From Nitrospira sp. UBA6909 (GTDB lineage: Bacteria > Nitrospirota > Nitrospiria > Nitrospirales > Nitrospiraceae), in the NCBI GenBank assembly GCA_002451055.1, contig DKBD01000270.1, forward strand, positions 1 through 13,359: a stretch of DNA of 13,359 nt. Direction: 5' to 3'. The notes under the pieces are model-generated. The model saw nothing but the letters and a program-made list of their open reading frames with translations. It had not been told where the DNA came from and did no database searches. Made by a program: the position numbers and the translations under genes. Positions 7,471 through 13,359 of this stretch are shown in pieces; positions within the stretch are counted from its first letter, which is position 1; every line of letters begins with the position of its first letter.

Positions 7471-7677
7471 TCACACCGTGACGGTCACTGTTTTGATCGC
7501 TGCTTTGACCTGGTCAACCATTTCCTGTGGAATCGACTCCAGTTTATGACACTGCTTGGCATGGGAGGCGACGAGCTGCAACAGCTCCGCCTCCGTTTCT
7601 GTCCGTACCTGGAAAGCACACCCTCCCGACGGTTGAACATCGAGGCATCCGAGTTGCTTGTACTCTTTCGTCGCCAT
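7471..7677 (-). CDS. DUF1059 family small protein
   Basis: This 68-residue protein matches the short DUF1059 family, whose role is unknown. The typical features are the N-terminal KQLGCLDVQPSGGCAF segment with two cysteines (C11 and C20), then a helix of the form EAELLQLVASHAKQCH ending in a Cys-His pair, and a C-terminal IPQEMVDQVKAAI helix. The four Cys/His positions suggest metal binding, which is inference. The start is the ATG at 7677, placed 8 bases after a strong AAGGAGG. Gaps of 93 and 105 bases separate it from its neighbours, so it may have its own transcript. The last residues are a repetitive TVTVTV tail. Confidence 0.9.
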   Translation of the reverse strand: MATKEYKQLGCLDVQPSGGCAFQVRTETEAELLQLVASHAKQCHKLESIPQEMVDQVKAAIKTVTVTV

Positions 7678-7712
7678 GACCAACGCCTCCTTGTATGATT
7701 AGGGTAAAGTAA

Positions 7713-7718
7713 AGCATA
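7713..7718 (-). promoter_or_regulatory. Candidate extended -10 promoter for the DUF1059 gene
   Basis: On the minus strand the sequence TGGTATGCT fits an extended -10 (TGn plus TATGCT). A start near 7706 would give a leader of about 28 bases with AAGGAGG in place before the ATG at 7677. No clear -35 box is present, which extended -10 promoters can tolerate. This is weak evidence. Confidence 0.25.
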
Positions 7719-7770
7719 CCACTATCTAGTTCAGCACGTTGGCAGTTCTAGGTCAATATAGAAAACAGCA

Positions 7771-8134
7771 TCAATCGCTACAGGGAGTAGAAAACTCTCC
7801 TTTGACGATTTGGCCGTCCTGAGGGGGATAAAGGCCCGATTCCTTGATTCTTATTCGTTGTCCGGTGTATTCCGGGATCATGGCGTATGTGAAATACCCA
7901 ATAAATTGGTCGCCGTGAGGATAGGGTTCTTCAACCGTGCATCTGTGGATCTCATGGTTGCCGAGCCACCATTCGTTTTGCACCTTAACGGCTTGGAGCC
8001 CATTGTGGATACGGTCCATGCCCGGCATGGCACAGGGTTCAAAGCTCACGACCGACGGCGAATGGAAAATGGTAGATGGCCTGCGGATTGTTTCCCTGCC
8101 GGCAGAGAGCGACCAATCCTTTTCCGGTTACCAT
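7771..8134 (-). pseudogene. SnoaL-like (NTF2 fold) protein gene with a one-base frameshift
   Basis: The C-terminal two thirds read in one frame as a typical SnoaL-like/NTF2-fold protein: VVSFEP, then EWWLGNHEIHRCTVEEPYPH, GDQFIGYFTY, TGQRIRIKESGLYPPQDGQI and VKGEF. The expected family start, in the form LVALCRQGNNPQAIYH, is present just upstream but in a different frame, beginning at an ATG at 8132-8134 and running to a TGA at 8039-8041. The two frames join at the run of four T on the minus strand (AAAA at 8066-8069). Removing one T restores a continuous protein of about 120 residues. An AAGGA lies about 14 bases before the ATG. Members of this fold are enzymes or ligand-binding proteins; the substrate is not readable. 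It is either a true pseudogene or a sequencing error in the homopolymer. Confidence 0.75.
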
Positions 8135-8160
8135 GGTTGTTATGATGTCCTTCCCCTTCT

Positions 8161-8195
8161 TGATACAGAAATACTCGTGCGGACTGTTTGTATCA
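8161..8195. repeat. Inverted repeat TGATACA/TGTATCA
   Basis: A perfect 7-base inverted repeat (8161-8167 and 8189-8195) with a 21-base spacer lies in the 133-base gap between the DUF1579 gene and the SnoaL-like pseudogene. It could be an operator or an mRNA hairpin. There is no T-run on the minus strand to support a terminator. Confidence 0.3.
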
Positions 8196-8267
8196 GCGAC
8201 CTACTGACTCGATAGGCGTTGAGGCACTCGACACCGCAGGGATCTTCTTCCGCCCCCGCCCCAACGA

Positions 8268-8864
8268 TCATTTCCGGTGATAGGTGATCTCCAGGAGTTT
8301 CATTTCCTTTTCCTTGCCGTGAGCGCCGTACATGTCGAAGGTCTGGTGATTAGCGTCGATCAGCTTCCAGATGGCGCGATGGCTCATCTGGCCTCCACCT
8401 GGTTCGGGGTGGGAGCCTTTGAGTGTGATGGTTTTGCCGTCCGGGCTGGCTGTTCCCTCCATGATGAAGATGCCGGTTCCCATCGTGTCCATCCACGCCG
8501 TGACGTATTTCTTGCGGATGTTGTCATACCCATCGATGCCGATACCGTGGAACGGCTGCCCCATCATCTGGCCGTTGTATTCCTGGTAGAGAAATCGTCC
8601 ATCCAGCAGCATCTTCATCTCTGCCGTGCCGGTGGATTCCATCGGTGGCTTGCCCGGTTCCATCCATTCCTTCGTCTGGGTCGTCCAGCTGCCAGCCAAG
8701 GCAGCGAATTGCTTGTGTGGTTCACCCGGTGTGGCGGCTTGCTTCCACAGCTCCATCATGGCTTTTTCATCCATGGGTTTTTCGTGCTTCTTCTCCTTGG
8801 CGAAAACAGGCGAGACGGTGAGCAGAAGACACAACGTGGTGACGACGAGAGATATGTGACGCAT
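8268..8864 (-). CDS. Exported DUF1579 family protein
   Basis: This 198-residue protein has a clear N-terminal signal peptide: MRH, a hydrophobic stretch from SLVVTTLCLLLTV, and a likely cleavage after SPVFA. The mature part is a DUF1579 domain, recognisable from FAALAGSW, the segment STGTAEMKMLLDGRFL, GIGIDGYDNIRKKYV, W(M)DTMGTG and the PDGKTITLKG strand. DUF1579 is expected to be a beta-barrel of unknown function. An acidic/basic lysine-rich linker (KEKKHEKPMDEKAM) follows the signal peptide. The start is the ATG at 8864, 6 bases after AAGGAGG; the frame opens further upstream, but those codons would bury the signal peptide. The protein probably works in the periplasm, unlike most of its neighbours in the cluster. 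Confidence 0.92.
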   Translation of the reverse strand: MRHISLVVTTLCLLLTVSPVFAKEKKHEKPMDEKAMMELWKQAATPGEPHKQFAALAGSWTTQTKEWMEPGKPPMESTGTAEMKMLLDGRFLYQEYNGQMMGQPFHGIGIDGYDNIRKKYVTAWMDTMGTGIFIMEGTASPDGKTITLKGSHPEPGGGQMSHRAIWKLIDANHQTFDMYGAHGKEKEMKLLEITYHRK

Positions 8865-8908
8865 GGTGGCCTCCTTGTGGGTGTGTCGTGTGTGTTTGAA
8901 AAGGAATG

Positions 8909-8930
8909 GTTTCATGACATGTCGTGAAAC
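8909..8930. repeat. 22-base near-perfect palindrome
   Basis: The left half GTTTCATGACA is mirrored by TGTCGTGAAAC, with 10 of 11 base pairs matching and one T-G pairing at 8915/8924. It begins immediately after the DUF899 stop codon and lies 45 bases before the DUF1579 start. It could be an operator for a dimeric regulator or a stem-loop ending the DUF899 message; the minus-strand sequence after it is only weakly T-rich. Confidence 0.45.
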
Positions 8931-9671
8931 TTAGCTTTTGCCCCCGTGGCAACAAGTCGATGGCGCATTGGGGCTATCCTCGTATCGATCGTGATGCCGG
9001 AGCCAGTCCATCGTTGAGTCGGGATTCTCGTTTCGTCCCTTAGGGACGAGATCAAGCCAGTTATACGCGCAGTTTAAGAGATCGAGTCCGCGACCATAGG
9101 TCGAATAGGTGTGAAAAATCTCCAGGCCTTCCCGATAGAAAAAGCTGGCACCGGGCATTTCATCAGCCATATAAGGACCGACAGCATAATTATAGAAGGC
9201 CTGTCCTGATTGTTCGTCCTTCTCCGTGAACGACAGGCCGAAGTCGTAGTTGAAGTCTGATCCAAACGACGAAACCCATGGAAAGTCCCATCCCATTCGT
9301 GTCTTAAAACGCTCGATCTGAGCAAGAGATGCGCGCGAGACGACGACAAACGAGACATCTCGATGTGCCAGGTGGATCGGGATCCCTTGAAAGCCGTCGG
9401 CCCAGTACGAACAGCTCTTGCATCCTTCGTCCCAATCTGGGCCGAGCATGAAATGATACATAGCAAGCTGTGTCTTGCTACCCAAAAGATCGGTGAGATT
9501 CTGCTTGCCGCCCTGAGCATCGAACATATACGGCTTCTCGATCCTTCGCCAAGGCAGCGCGCGGATCTGTGCCGTCATGGCATCTCTCAACTTGGTGAAC
9601 TCTTTCTCTTTGGCCAACAGCGCCATGCGTGCGTTTATCCATTCTTCATCGCAGACGATGAGGCGTTGCAT
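8931..9671 (-). CDS. DUF899 family thioredoxin-like protein
   Basis: This 246-residue protein is a DUF899 member, a group with a thioredoxin-like fold. The N-terminal half has the family segments EEWINARMALLAKEKEFTKL and LPWRRIEKPYMFD. The diagnostic block is at residues 70-96: AMYHFMLGPDWDEGCKSCSYWADGF, with C84 and C87 forming a CxxC pair at the position of the thioredoxin active site. Later conserved parts are SFVVVSRASLAQIE, MGWDFPWVSSFGSDFNYDFG and FHTYSTYGRGLDLLN. The C-terminus ends in a CCHGGKS tail, which is extra Cys/His of unknown use. The start ATG at 9671 follows GAGGAGG by 6 bases. A redox role is suggested by the fold and CxxC, but no substrate is known. It lies 18 bases downstream of the SRPBCC gene. 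Confidence 0.93.
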   Translation of the reverse strand: MQRLIVCDEEWINARMALLAKEKEFTKLRDAMTAQIRALPWRRIEKPYMFDAQGGKQNLTDLLGSKTQLAMYHFMLGPDWDEGCKSCSYWADGFQGIPIHLAHRDVSFVVVSRASLAQIERFKTRMGWDFPWVSSFGSDFNYDFGLSFTEKDEQSGQAFYNYAVGPYMADEMPGASFFYREGLEIFHTYSTYGRGLDLLNCAYNWLDLVPKGRNENPDSTMDWLRHHDRYEDSPNAPSTCCHGGKS

Positions 9672-9689
9672 GTGAACCTCCTCAATTGA

Positions 9690-10217
9690 TCAGCGGGACT
9701 CAGCCAATGCTTTGAGATTGGCTAGCCCATCCTCAAAATCTTTTCCGACCATCTTGTCCATATTCATCACTATACCCATGATCTTCATCATGTAGGGCTG
9801 TGGCCCATACATGGCCCAGATGACTTCTGTGGCCCCGGCATTGGGTGCTAGGGTGAACTCGGCGGTATTGTGTGCTTCGAACGGCTTGAAGAAATCCAAC
9901 TTAATCAGGATTGTCGAGGAGGGAGTCGACTCCAATATTTCCATTCGACCTGTGCCCACATCCTTATTGCCGTCCCATTCGAGGATCGCCCCTTTGCCCT
10001 GCGCTGCTCCACTGTAGGTTTTCTTCATCGCAAGATCTTTCTTCTCCCAGGGTGACCAGGATGCCCAGGCTGGGAGGTCGTTGATGAGTGCAAAGACTTT
10101 CTCTGATGGTGACGCGATAGTTGCTGATCGTTGAACGCGAAAGGTATTTGGCTTTGTCGCGGCGTAGATCAGTGCCGAAGCAATCAACAGGACGATGATA
10201 AGGATGGTATTTAGCAT
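9690..10217 (-). CDS. SRPBCC family protein with N-terminal membrane anchor
   Basis: This 175-residue protein has one hydrophobic N-terminal helix (about residues 4-20, IIVLLIASALIYAA) followed by a START/SRPBCC (polyketide cyclase-like) domain. Markers include the strand FRVQRSATIASPSEKVFALI, the typical DLPAWASWSPWEKKD, and the YSGAAQGKGAILEWDGNKDVGTGRM region. The C-terminal helix KMVGKDFEDGLANLKAL also fits. Proteins of this fold bind hydrophobic ligands; the ligand here is unknown. The anchor suggests the domain sits at the membrane, on the periplasmic side if the helix acts as a signal anchor. The ATG at 10217 follows AGGAG; an upstream extension of the frame has no supporting site. SRPBCC genes are typical partners of DGPF and VOC genes. 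Confidence 0.92.
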   Translation of the reverse strand: MLNTILIIVLLIASALIYAATKPNTFRVQRSATIASPSEKVFALINDLPAWASWSPWEKKDLAMKKTYSGAAQGKGAILEWDGNKDVGTGRMEILESTPSSTILIKLDFFKPFEAHNTAEFTLAPNAGATEVIWAMYGPQPYMMKIMGIVMNMDKMVGKDFEDGLANLKALAESR

Positions 10218-10274
10218 GGCTCTCTCCTGAGTGTCTGAGGGGATCAGTGCCGAGGACTGAGCGAACAAATAGTG

Positions 10275-10700
10275 CTAATATTTCTTTTTCAGCTGTGTCT
10301 GCAAGCGCTCTTCCTGTTCCCTCAATTCGGGCGTAAACTCGGTTCCGAAGTCGTCGGCTTCGAAGACTTGACGAATCTCAATGTCGGACTCTCCTGACAT
10401 CGGATTGGGACAGCGCTTGGCCCACTCGATCGCCTCTTCCTTCGACTTGCATTGCCAGAGCCAGTAGCCCGCGATGAGTTCCTTGGTTTCGACAAAGGGT
10501 CCATCGACCACGGTGCGCTTGTTCCCCGAGAACTGTATGCGCACGCCTTTTGAGCTTGGCTGAAGTCCCTCGCCAGCCAGCATCACGCCGGCGTTCACCA
10601 GTTCTTCGTTGAACTTCCCCATGTCGGCCAAGAGTGTCGTGCTCGGCATCACACCGGATTCAGAATCCTTTGTGGCTTTCACAATAACCATGAATCGCAT
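10275..10700 (-). CDS. YciI/DGPF family protein, copy 1
   Basis: This 141-residue protein is a YciI-like (DGPF) domain protein. The start MRFMVIVKATKDSESG, the helix LLADMGKFNEELVNAGVMLAGEGL, and the motif TVVDGPFVETKELIAGYWLW (DGPF at residues 66-69) are diagnostic, followed by a helix EEAIEWAKRCP. It has a longer, charged C-terminal helix (ELREQEERLQTQLKKKY) that copy 2 lacks. YciI relatives are small ferredoxin-like-fold proteins; some act as hydrolases or dehalogenase-like enzymes, and the activity of DGPF proteins is mostly unknown. The ATG at 10700 follows AGAGGAG. It lies 57 bases upstream of the SRPBCC gene and 71 downstream of the VOC gene. Confidence 0.93.
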   Translation of the reverse strand: MRFMVIVKATKDSESGVMPSTTLLADMGKFNEELVNAGVMLAGEGLQPSSKGVRIQFSGNKRTVVDGPFVETKELIAGYWLWQCKSKEEAIEWAKRCPNPMSGESDIEIRQVFEADDFGTEFTPELREQEERLQTQLKKKY

Positions 10701-10771
10701 GGCGAGCTCCTCTCTCGAATTATGAGCCTAAGATCGAATATCAGCCGTGAGATTGGCAGCCTTGGGCCGTC

Positions 10772-11209
10772 CTACCGTCCTTCATACGCCTGTCGCAACC
10801 GTGCGATATCAATCTTCTCCATCTGCAGCATGGCGCTCATGACCCGTTTCGATTTCTCTGTATCTTCATCCTGCAGCATGTCACCCAACACTGTAGGTAT
10901 GATCTGCCAAGAGATACCGAACTTGTCTTTCAACCAGCCGCACTGTTGTGTTATGCCGCCTGCTGAAAGCTTTTCACACAGGTCGTCGACTTCAGCCTGA
11001 GTGTCACAGTTTACGAAGAAGGAGATGGCCTCCGTAAATGGGAACTGTGGGCCGCCGTTTAGGGCCATGAACTTCTGTCCGTCGAGATGAAAGGTGGCGG
11101 ACATTGGTGAAATAAAATCGATCTGCGAACTCTTGAAGATGGAGGTATAGAACCTCGCCGCTTCTTCTGCTTGACTGTCGAACCATAAGAAAGGGGTGAT
11201 CTTGGACAT
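10772..11209 (-). CDS. VOC family protein, PhnB / 3-demethylubiquinone-9 methyltransferase-domain type
   Basis: This 145-residue protein is a PhnB-like vicinal oxygen chelate (glyoxalase-fold) member. Diagnostic parts are ITPFLWFDSQAEEAARFY at the start, ALNGGPQFPFTEAISF at residues 49-64, then CGWLKDKFGISWQIIPTVL and a C-terminal MQKMDIA-like helix (AMLQMEKIDIARLRQAYEG). Despite the old domain name, most such proteins are not methyltransferases and their reaction is unknown. The loop between FKSSQ and FHLDGQ appears about 10-18 residues shorter than is usual in this family, where a GxxGPxG-like segment is expected. The start is the ATG at 11209, 7 bases after AAGGAG; an upstream frame extension lacks such a site. 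Confidence 0.92.
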   Translation of the reverse strand: MSKITPFLWFDSQAEEAARFYTSIFKSSQIDFISPMSATFHLDGQKFMALNGGPQFPFTEAISFFVNCDTQAEVDDLCEKLSAGGITQQCGWLKDKFGISWQIIPTVLGDMLQDEDTEKSKRVMSAMLQMEKIDIARLRQAYEGR

Positions 11210-11233
11210 GCGTGTCTCCTTGTTGAAGATGGT

Positions 11234-11262
11234 AGTCTGTCTATTAGTCGAATCAACAGACT
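11234..11262. repeat. Inverted repeat AGTCTGT/ACAGACT upstream of the VOC gene
   Basis: A perfect 7-base inverted repeat (11234-11240 and 11256-11262) with a 15-base loop lies 25 bases before the VOC start, in the 81-base gap after YciI copy 2. It could fold in the mRNA leader or serve as an operator. No T-run follows it, so a terminator is unlikely. Confidence 0.35.
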
Positions 11263-11290
11263 CCAAATCGACAAGTCCCCCCTTTTTCTG

Positions 11291-11656
11291 TCATTCGCCA
11301 GGTAACCCGTTGATTTCTCGAACGGGCCTGACCTCTACCGTCCCTATCCGTGCGCCCGGTACTCGTTGAGCGATTCTGATCGCTTCCTCTCGATCCTTCG
11401 CGTCCACTAGAAAGTAACCGGCAAGCTGCTCCTTTGTTTCCATGAAGGGCCCGTCGGTTACCATCGGCTTGCCGTCACGCACACGAACGATGGTTCCCGT
11501 TGCTTCAGGTTGTAATGGCGACGCATGGACGTATTGGTGATTGGCGTTGAGTTGATGACAGAGCTGGATGGACTCTGTAAGCATGTCCTTCCTGGTGCCT
11601 TCGGGCATGCTCTTGAACATGTTTTCGTTGTGATGAACCAGCAGCAGGTATTTCAT
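11291..11656 (-). CDS. YciI/DGPF family protein, copy 2
   Basis: This 121-residue protein is a second YciI-like (DGPF) domain protein. It starts MKYLLLVHHNENMF, has the variant helix MLTESIQLCHQLNANHQYVHA, then TIVRVRDGKPMVTDGPFMET (DGPF at residues 68-71), KEQLAGYFLVDAKDREEAIRIA, and a VEVRPVREINGLPG end. It shares only the core motif with copy 1, so the two are old paralogues rather than a recent duplication. The ATG at 11656 follows GGAGG by about 6 bases. It is the first gene of the minus-strand series, so its upstream region should hold the main promoter. A 12-base palindrome lies about 40 bases upstream of the ATG. Confidence 0.93.
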   Translation of the reverse strand: MKYLLLVHHNENMFKSMPEGTRKDMLTESIQLCHQLNANHQYVHASPLQPEATGTIVRVRDGKPMVTDGPFMETKEQLAGYFLVDAKDREEAIRIAQRVPGARIGTVEVRPVREINGLPGE

Positions 11657-11912
11657 GGGGTACCTCCATCAGCGTAAGATAGTCGTCGGCCAGGGTCGAA
11701 ATCGACATCATGGTCTTCCAGCCAGAGTTAGTAATGAATGTGTTAATGGAAGCCGATGATATTTATTTCTGGAAGAACCTGGTGCCTGGTCTGAAGAATC
11801 ACGACTCGCACAATTGTTCCGCGCACCTGTGAATGAAGCCAAGCGCACTGTCGAATGATGCGGATTGAAATGACCATATGCTGCGCGCATTCGGCTTGGG
11901 CTATATATTGTC
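11657..11912. other. Intergenic region between YciI copy 2 and the DUF1801 remnant
   Basis: About 256 bases with no secure gene. It holds a 12-base palindrome GTCGA-AA-TCGAC at 11695-11706, a weak TATCTT box on the minus strand (11675-11680), an 8-base inverted repeat TCTTCCAG/CTGGAAGA starting near 11713 and 11772, and a 40-codon plus-strand reading frame (11710-11832) without a ribosome binding site. The palindrome could be an operator for the minus-strand series, but no firm promoter is visible. Confidence 0.4.
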
Positions 11913-12323
11913 ATGCAACAGGGGAATGAGATACATCCAGAGATCCTGAAGTAAAACGGTCAGCAAGAATCTCATCATAAGGAAGTGCGTGACGTACTTG
12001 CCGAGGAAATCGACAGAAATTTGCCGGACGCTGACAATAAGATCTGGCACGCGCATCCGGTCTGGTTTTTGGCCGGCAATCCAATTGTCGGATACAGCAC
12101 ACAGAACCCAGGCATCCGCCTGATGTTCTGGAGCGGGGCAGATTTTCAAGAAGCAGGACCGAATGTGGTAGGCAAGAAATTCAAGGATGCCTCAGTGTTC
12201 TATCAGGATGTGTCAGAAGTACAACGATCAGATTTGCGATGATGGCTGAAGAAAGCCCGAGCGATTCAGTGGGACTATCAGAATCTCGTCCGGCGCAAAG
12301 GGCGGCTGGAGAGGCTGACGTAG
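11913..12323 (+). pseudogene. DUF1801 family gene broken by in-frame stops
   Basis: In one plus-strand frame the sequence reads EEIDRNLPDADNKIWHAHPV, then WFLAGNPIVGYS, LMFWSG and KKFKDASVFY, the pattern of a DUF1801 protein, ending SDLR before a TGA at 12240-12242. Directly after that TGA the same frame continues WLKKARAIQWDYQNLVRRKG and RLERLT to a TAG at 12321-12323. That is the conserved C-terminus of the subfamily, so the TGA is a nonsense change, most simply CGA to TGA. Upstream, an ATG at 11913 is in the same frame but is cut off by TAA at 11952-11954. A shortened product could start at GTG 11985. No ribosome binding site is clear. It is the only plus-strand coding trace in the window, and the function of DUF1801 is unknown. 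Confidence 0.72.
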
Positions 12324-12535
12324 GACGTGGAGGCCCAACTGCGCATGCCGTTCCCTCGGAAATGGACGTGAGCCTCAGCTGCTGAGAGACTTCTCATTCC
12401 AATCTTCCAGATCTTTTGGCCGTTTTTCCAGAAGCCGCTGTTCCGGTTCTTACTTGAGGGGGTTGCGGATTCCTTGGTAGGAAGTGTGGACCTCGCTTGT
12501 TCTCCACGGTGTCAACAGAGATTGATGTGCTCGTG
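12324..12535. other. Intergenic region between convergent DUF1801 remnant and DUF1272 gene
   Basis: About 212 bases separate the 3' ends of the two convergent genes. After the TAG at 12323 the plus-strand frame stays open for 15 further codons to a TGA at 12369-12371. A short hairpin CTCAG-CTG-CTGAG is present near 12373, without a T-run. I see no gene, promoter or strong terminator. Confidence 0.4.
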
Positions 12536-12844
12536 TTATCGCTTCTCCGGTGGGATCGCTTTGATGGCGACGGAGAACACCGCATGAGCTGCGATATCAA
12601 CAGGCCTGTGTTTGACGATTGTGCTCGCCGGGTTCTTGCCGAGAAAGTTGTCGCCTTTCCAGTTTTGTGACGGTCTGATAGGCCTGGGCACGAAGCCACC
12701 TCCGCAATTTGGGCAGACATTGCCCAATACATTCTCAGCGCAGTTAGTACAAAACGTACACTCATAGGAGCAAATACGCGCGTCCAGTGTGTCGGGTGGC
12801 AAGGCGGTATCGCAATGTTCGCAGGTCGGTCTCAGTTCCAACAT
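12536..12844 (-). CDS. DUF1272 domain zinc-ribbon-like protein
   Basis: This 102-residue protein is a DUF1272 member. The N-terminal half is a cysteine-rich domain: CEHC at residues 8-11, then ICSYEC and FCTNC, and CPNCGGGF, giving eight cysteines in CxxC-type pairs typical of a zinc ribbon or treble-clef fold. The second half, NWKGDNFLGKNPASTIVKHR and the PVDIAAHAVF helix, is also conserved in the family. Metal binding is a strong inference from the cysteine pattern; the biological role is unknown. The start is the ATG at 12844. It lies 11 bases downstream of the AraC-family regulator, with no clear Shine-Dalgarno, so it is probably translated from the same message. Confidence 0.9.
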   Translation of the reverse strand: MLELRPTCEHCDTALPPDTLDARICSYECTFCTNCAENVLGNVCPNCGGGFVPRPIRPSQNWKGDNFLGKNPASTIVKHRPVDIAAHAVFSVAIKAIPPEKR

Positions 12845-12855
12845 GGCGGATACTT

Positions 12856-13359
12856 TTAATCTCGTGCTCTGCCGCGACGGTTTTCTGATCTCTGGCCACT
12901 GGTGTTGCTTCGGGTTGATCTTGATTGGGTACGATACCTCGCCGGGGGGACTCCGTACTCCCGTTTGAAGGCGCGATTGAAGGAGGGTTCAGATTCATAG
13001 CCGACGTCGCCTGCCACCTCGGCCACGCTCTTGGACGTAGATGCCAACACTTGCGCAGCGAGCTGCAATCGCCAGTGTGTCAGGTATCCCATCGGTGTGT
13101 CTGACAGATAATGCCGAAATCGCTCAGCCAACACGGAACGCGAGAGACCAACCTCATTGGCCAGCGAAGCGATCGTCCAGGGGCGTGATGGCTGGTTGTG
13201 CAAGAGTGCCAGTGCCTTTCCCACGTCCGGATCGCGCACGCCTGCGAGCCAGCCCGTCTGAGACTCTGGTAGCTGTGCGATATATCGTCGTAAGGCTTCC
13301 ACGAACAGCAATTCGGATAATTTCGCGATGACTGCGGTCCCGCCTGGTCCCGAGGCCTC
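12856..13359 (-). CDS. AraC-family transcriptional regulator, C-terminal part (runs off the window)
   Basis: The gene enters from beyond the right edge of the window, so only the last 167 residues are visible. They begin in the linker (PGGTAVIAKLSELLFVEALR) that follows a cupin-type sensor domain, then RYIAQLPESQTGWLAGVRDP. The two helix-turn-helix units are WTIASLANEVGLSRSVLAERF and VAEVAGDVGYESEPSFNRAF, with the family ending KREYGVPPARYR. A basic, Arg/Ser-rich tail of about 25 residues follows. The frame has no stop up to the window edge. It presumably controls the adjacent DUF1272 gene or neighbours; its ligand is unknown because the sensor domain lies outside the window. Confidence 0.9.
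   Translation of the reverse strand, partial: EASGPGGTAVIAKLSELLFVEALRRYIAQLPESQTGWLAGVRDPDVGKALALLHNQPSRPWTIASLANEVGLSRSVLAERFRHYLSDTPMGYLTHWRLQLAAQVLASTSKSVAEVAGDVGYESEPSFNRAFKREYGVPPARYRTQSRSTRSNTSGQRSENRRGRARD

Noticed and set aside
7810..8215. Overlapping plus-strand reading frames of about 90-110 codons.
   Set aside because: They lie opposite the SnoaL-like domain, which shows clear family motifs on the minus strand. Their own translations resemble no family.
8277..8927. A 216-codon plus-strand reading frame opposite the DUF1579 gene.
   Set aside because: The minus strand gives a signal peptide, a strong ribosome binding site and DUF1579 motifs. The plus-strand frame is its antisense shadow.
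11710..11832. A 40-codon plus-strand reading frame in the intergenic region.
   Set aside because: It has no ribosome binding site and no recognisable homology, and it is too short to support as a gene. It is recorded only as a possible remnant.
12394..12765. A 123-codon minus-strand reading frame overlapping the DUF1272 gene.
   Set aside because: The DUF1272 frame carries eight well-placed cysteines and family motifs; this alternative frame has no such features.

Overview
The window is a bacterial chromosomal segment of mid-range GC, read almost entirely on the minus strand. The strong AGGAGG-type ribosome binding sites, the lipobox lipoprotein and the set of small environmental-bacteria families (DGPF/YciI, DUF1579, DUF899, DUF1059, DUF1801, DUF1272) fit a Gram-negative environmental bacterium, for example a Nitrospirota member. 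This is an inference from gene content, and nothing in the window fixes the taxon. There is no tRNA, rRNA, integrase, transposase or CRISPR array.

Transcription mostly runs right to left. At the right edge is the DNA-binding half of an AraC-family regulator, followed by a DUF1272 zinc-ribbon-like protein. The only plus-strand gene trace is a DUF1801 gene broken by in-frame stops (about 11913-12323).

From 11656 down to about 7471 runs a series of small cytoplasmic or periplasmic proteins: YciI/DGPF, VOC (PhnB type), a second YciI/DGPF, SRPBCC, DUF899 thioredoxin-like, secreted DUF1579, a frameshifted SnoaL-like gene and DUF1059. This mix resembles the DGPF neighbourhoods usually found with ECF42-type sigma factors, but no sigma factor is visible here. 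Most members keep their own strong Shine-Dalgarno site and gaps of 18-133 bases, and several gaps hold inverted repeats.

From 7365 to 5192 is a tight four-gene run: a small lipoprotein, a SAM methyltransferase, a TfoX-N protein and a DUF488 protein, with gaps of 4 and 8 bases and a 4-base overlap.

The most notable region is 5101-99. A 1313-residue protein carries an N-terminal PD-(D/E)xK (Mrr/Cap4-like) nuclease, a central STAND-type P-loop NTPase and about 900 residues of helical-looking C-terminus. It overlaps by 11 bases an AbiEii/AbiGii-family nucleotidyltransferase, and a DUF2784 membrane protein follows 4 bases later. The architecture is that of an Avs-like antiviral STAND sensor paired with a nucleotidyltransferase, without the usual AbiEi antitoxin. 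This is the best candidate for an undescribed defence system in the window.
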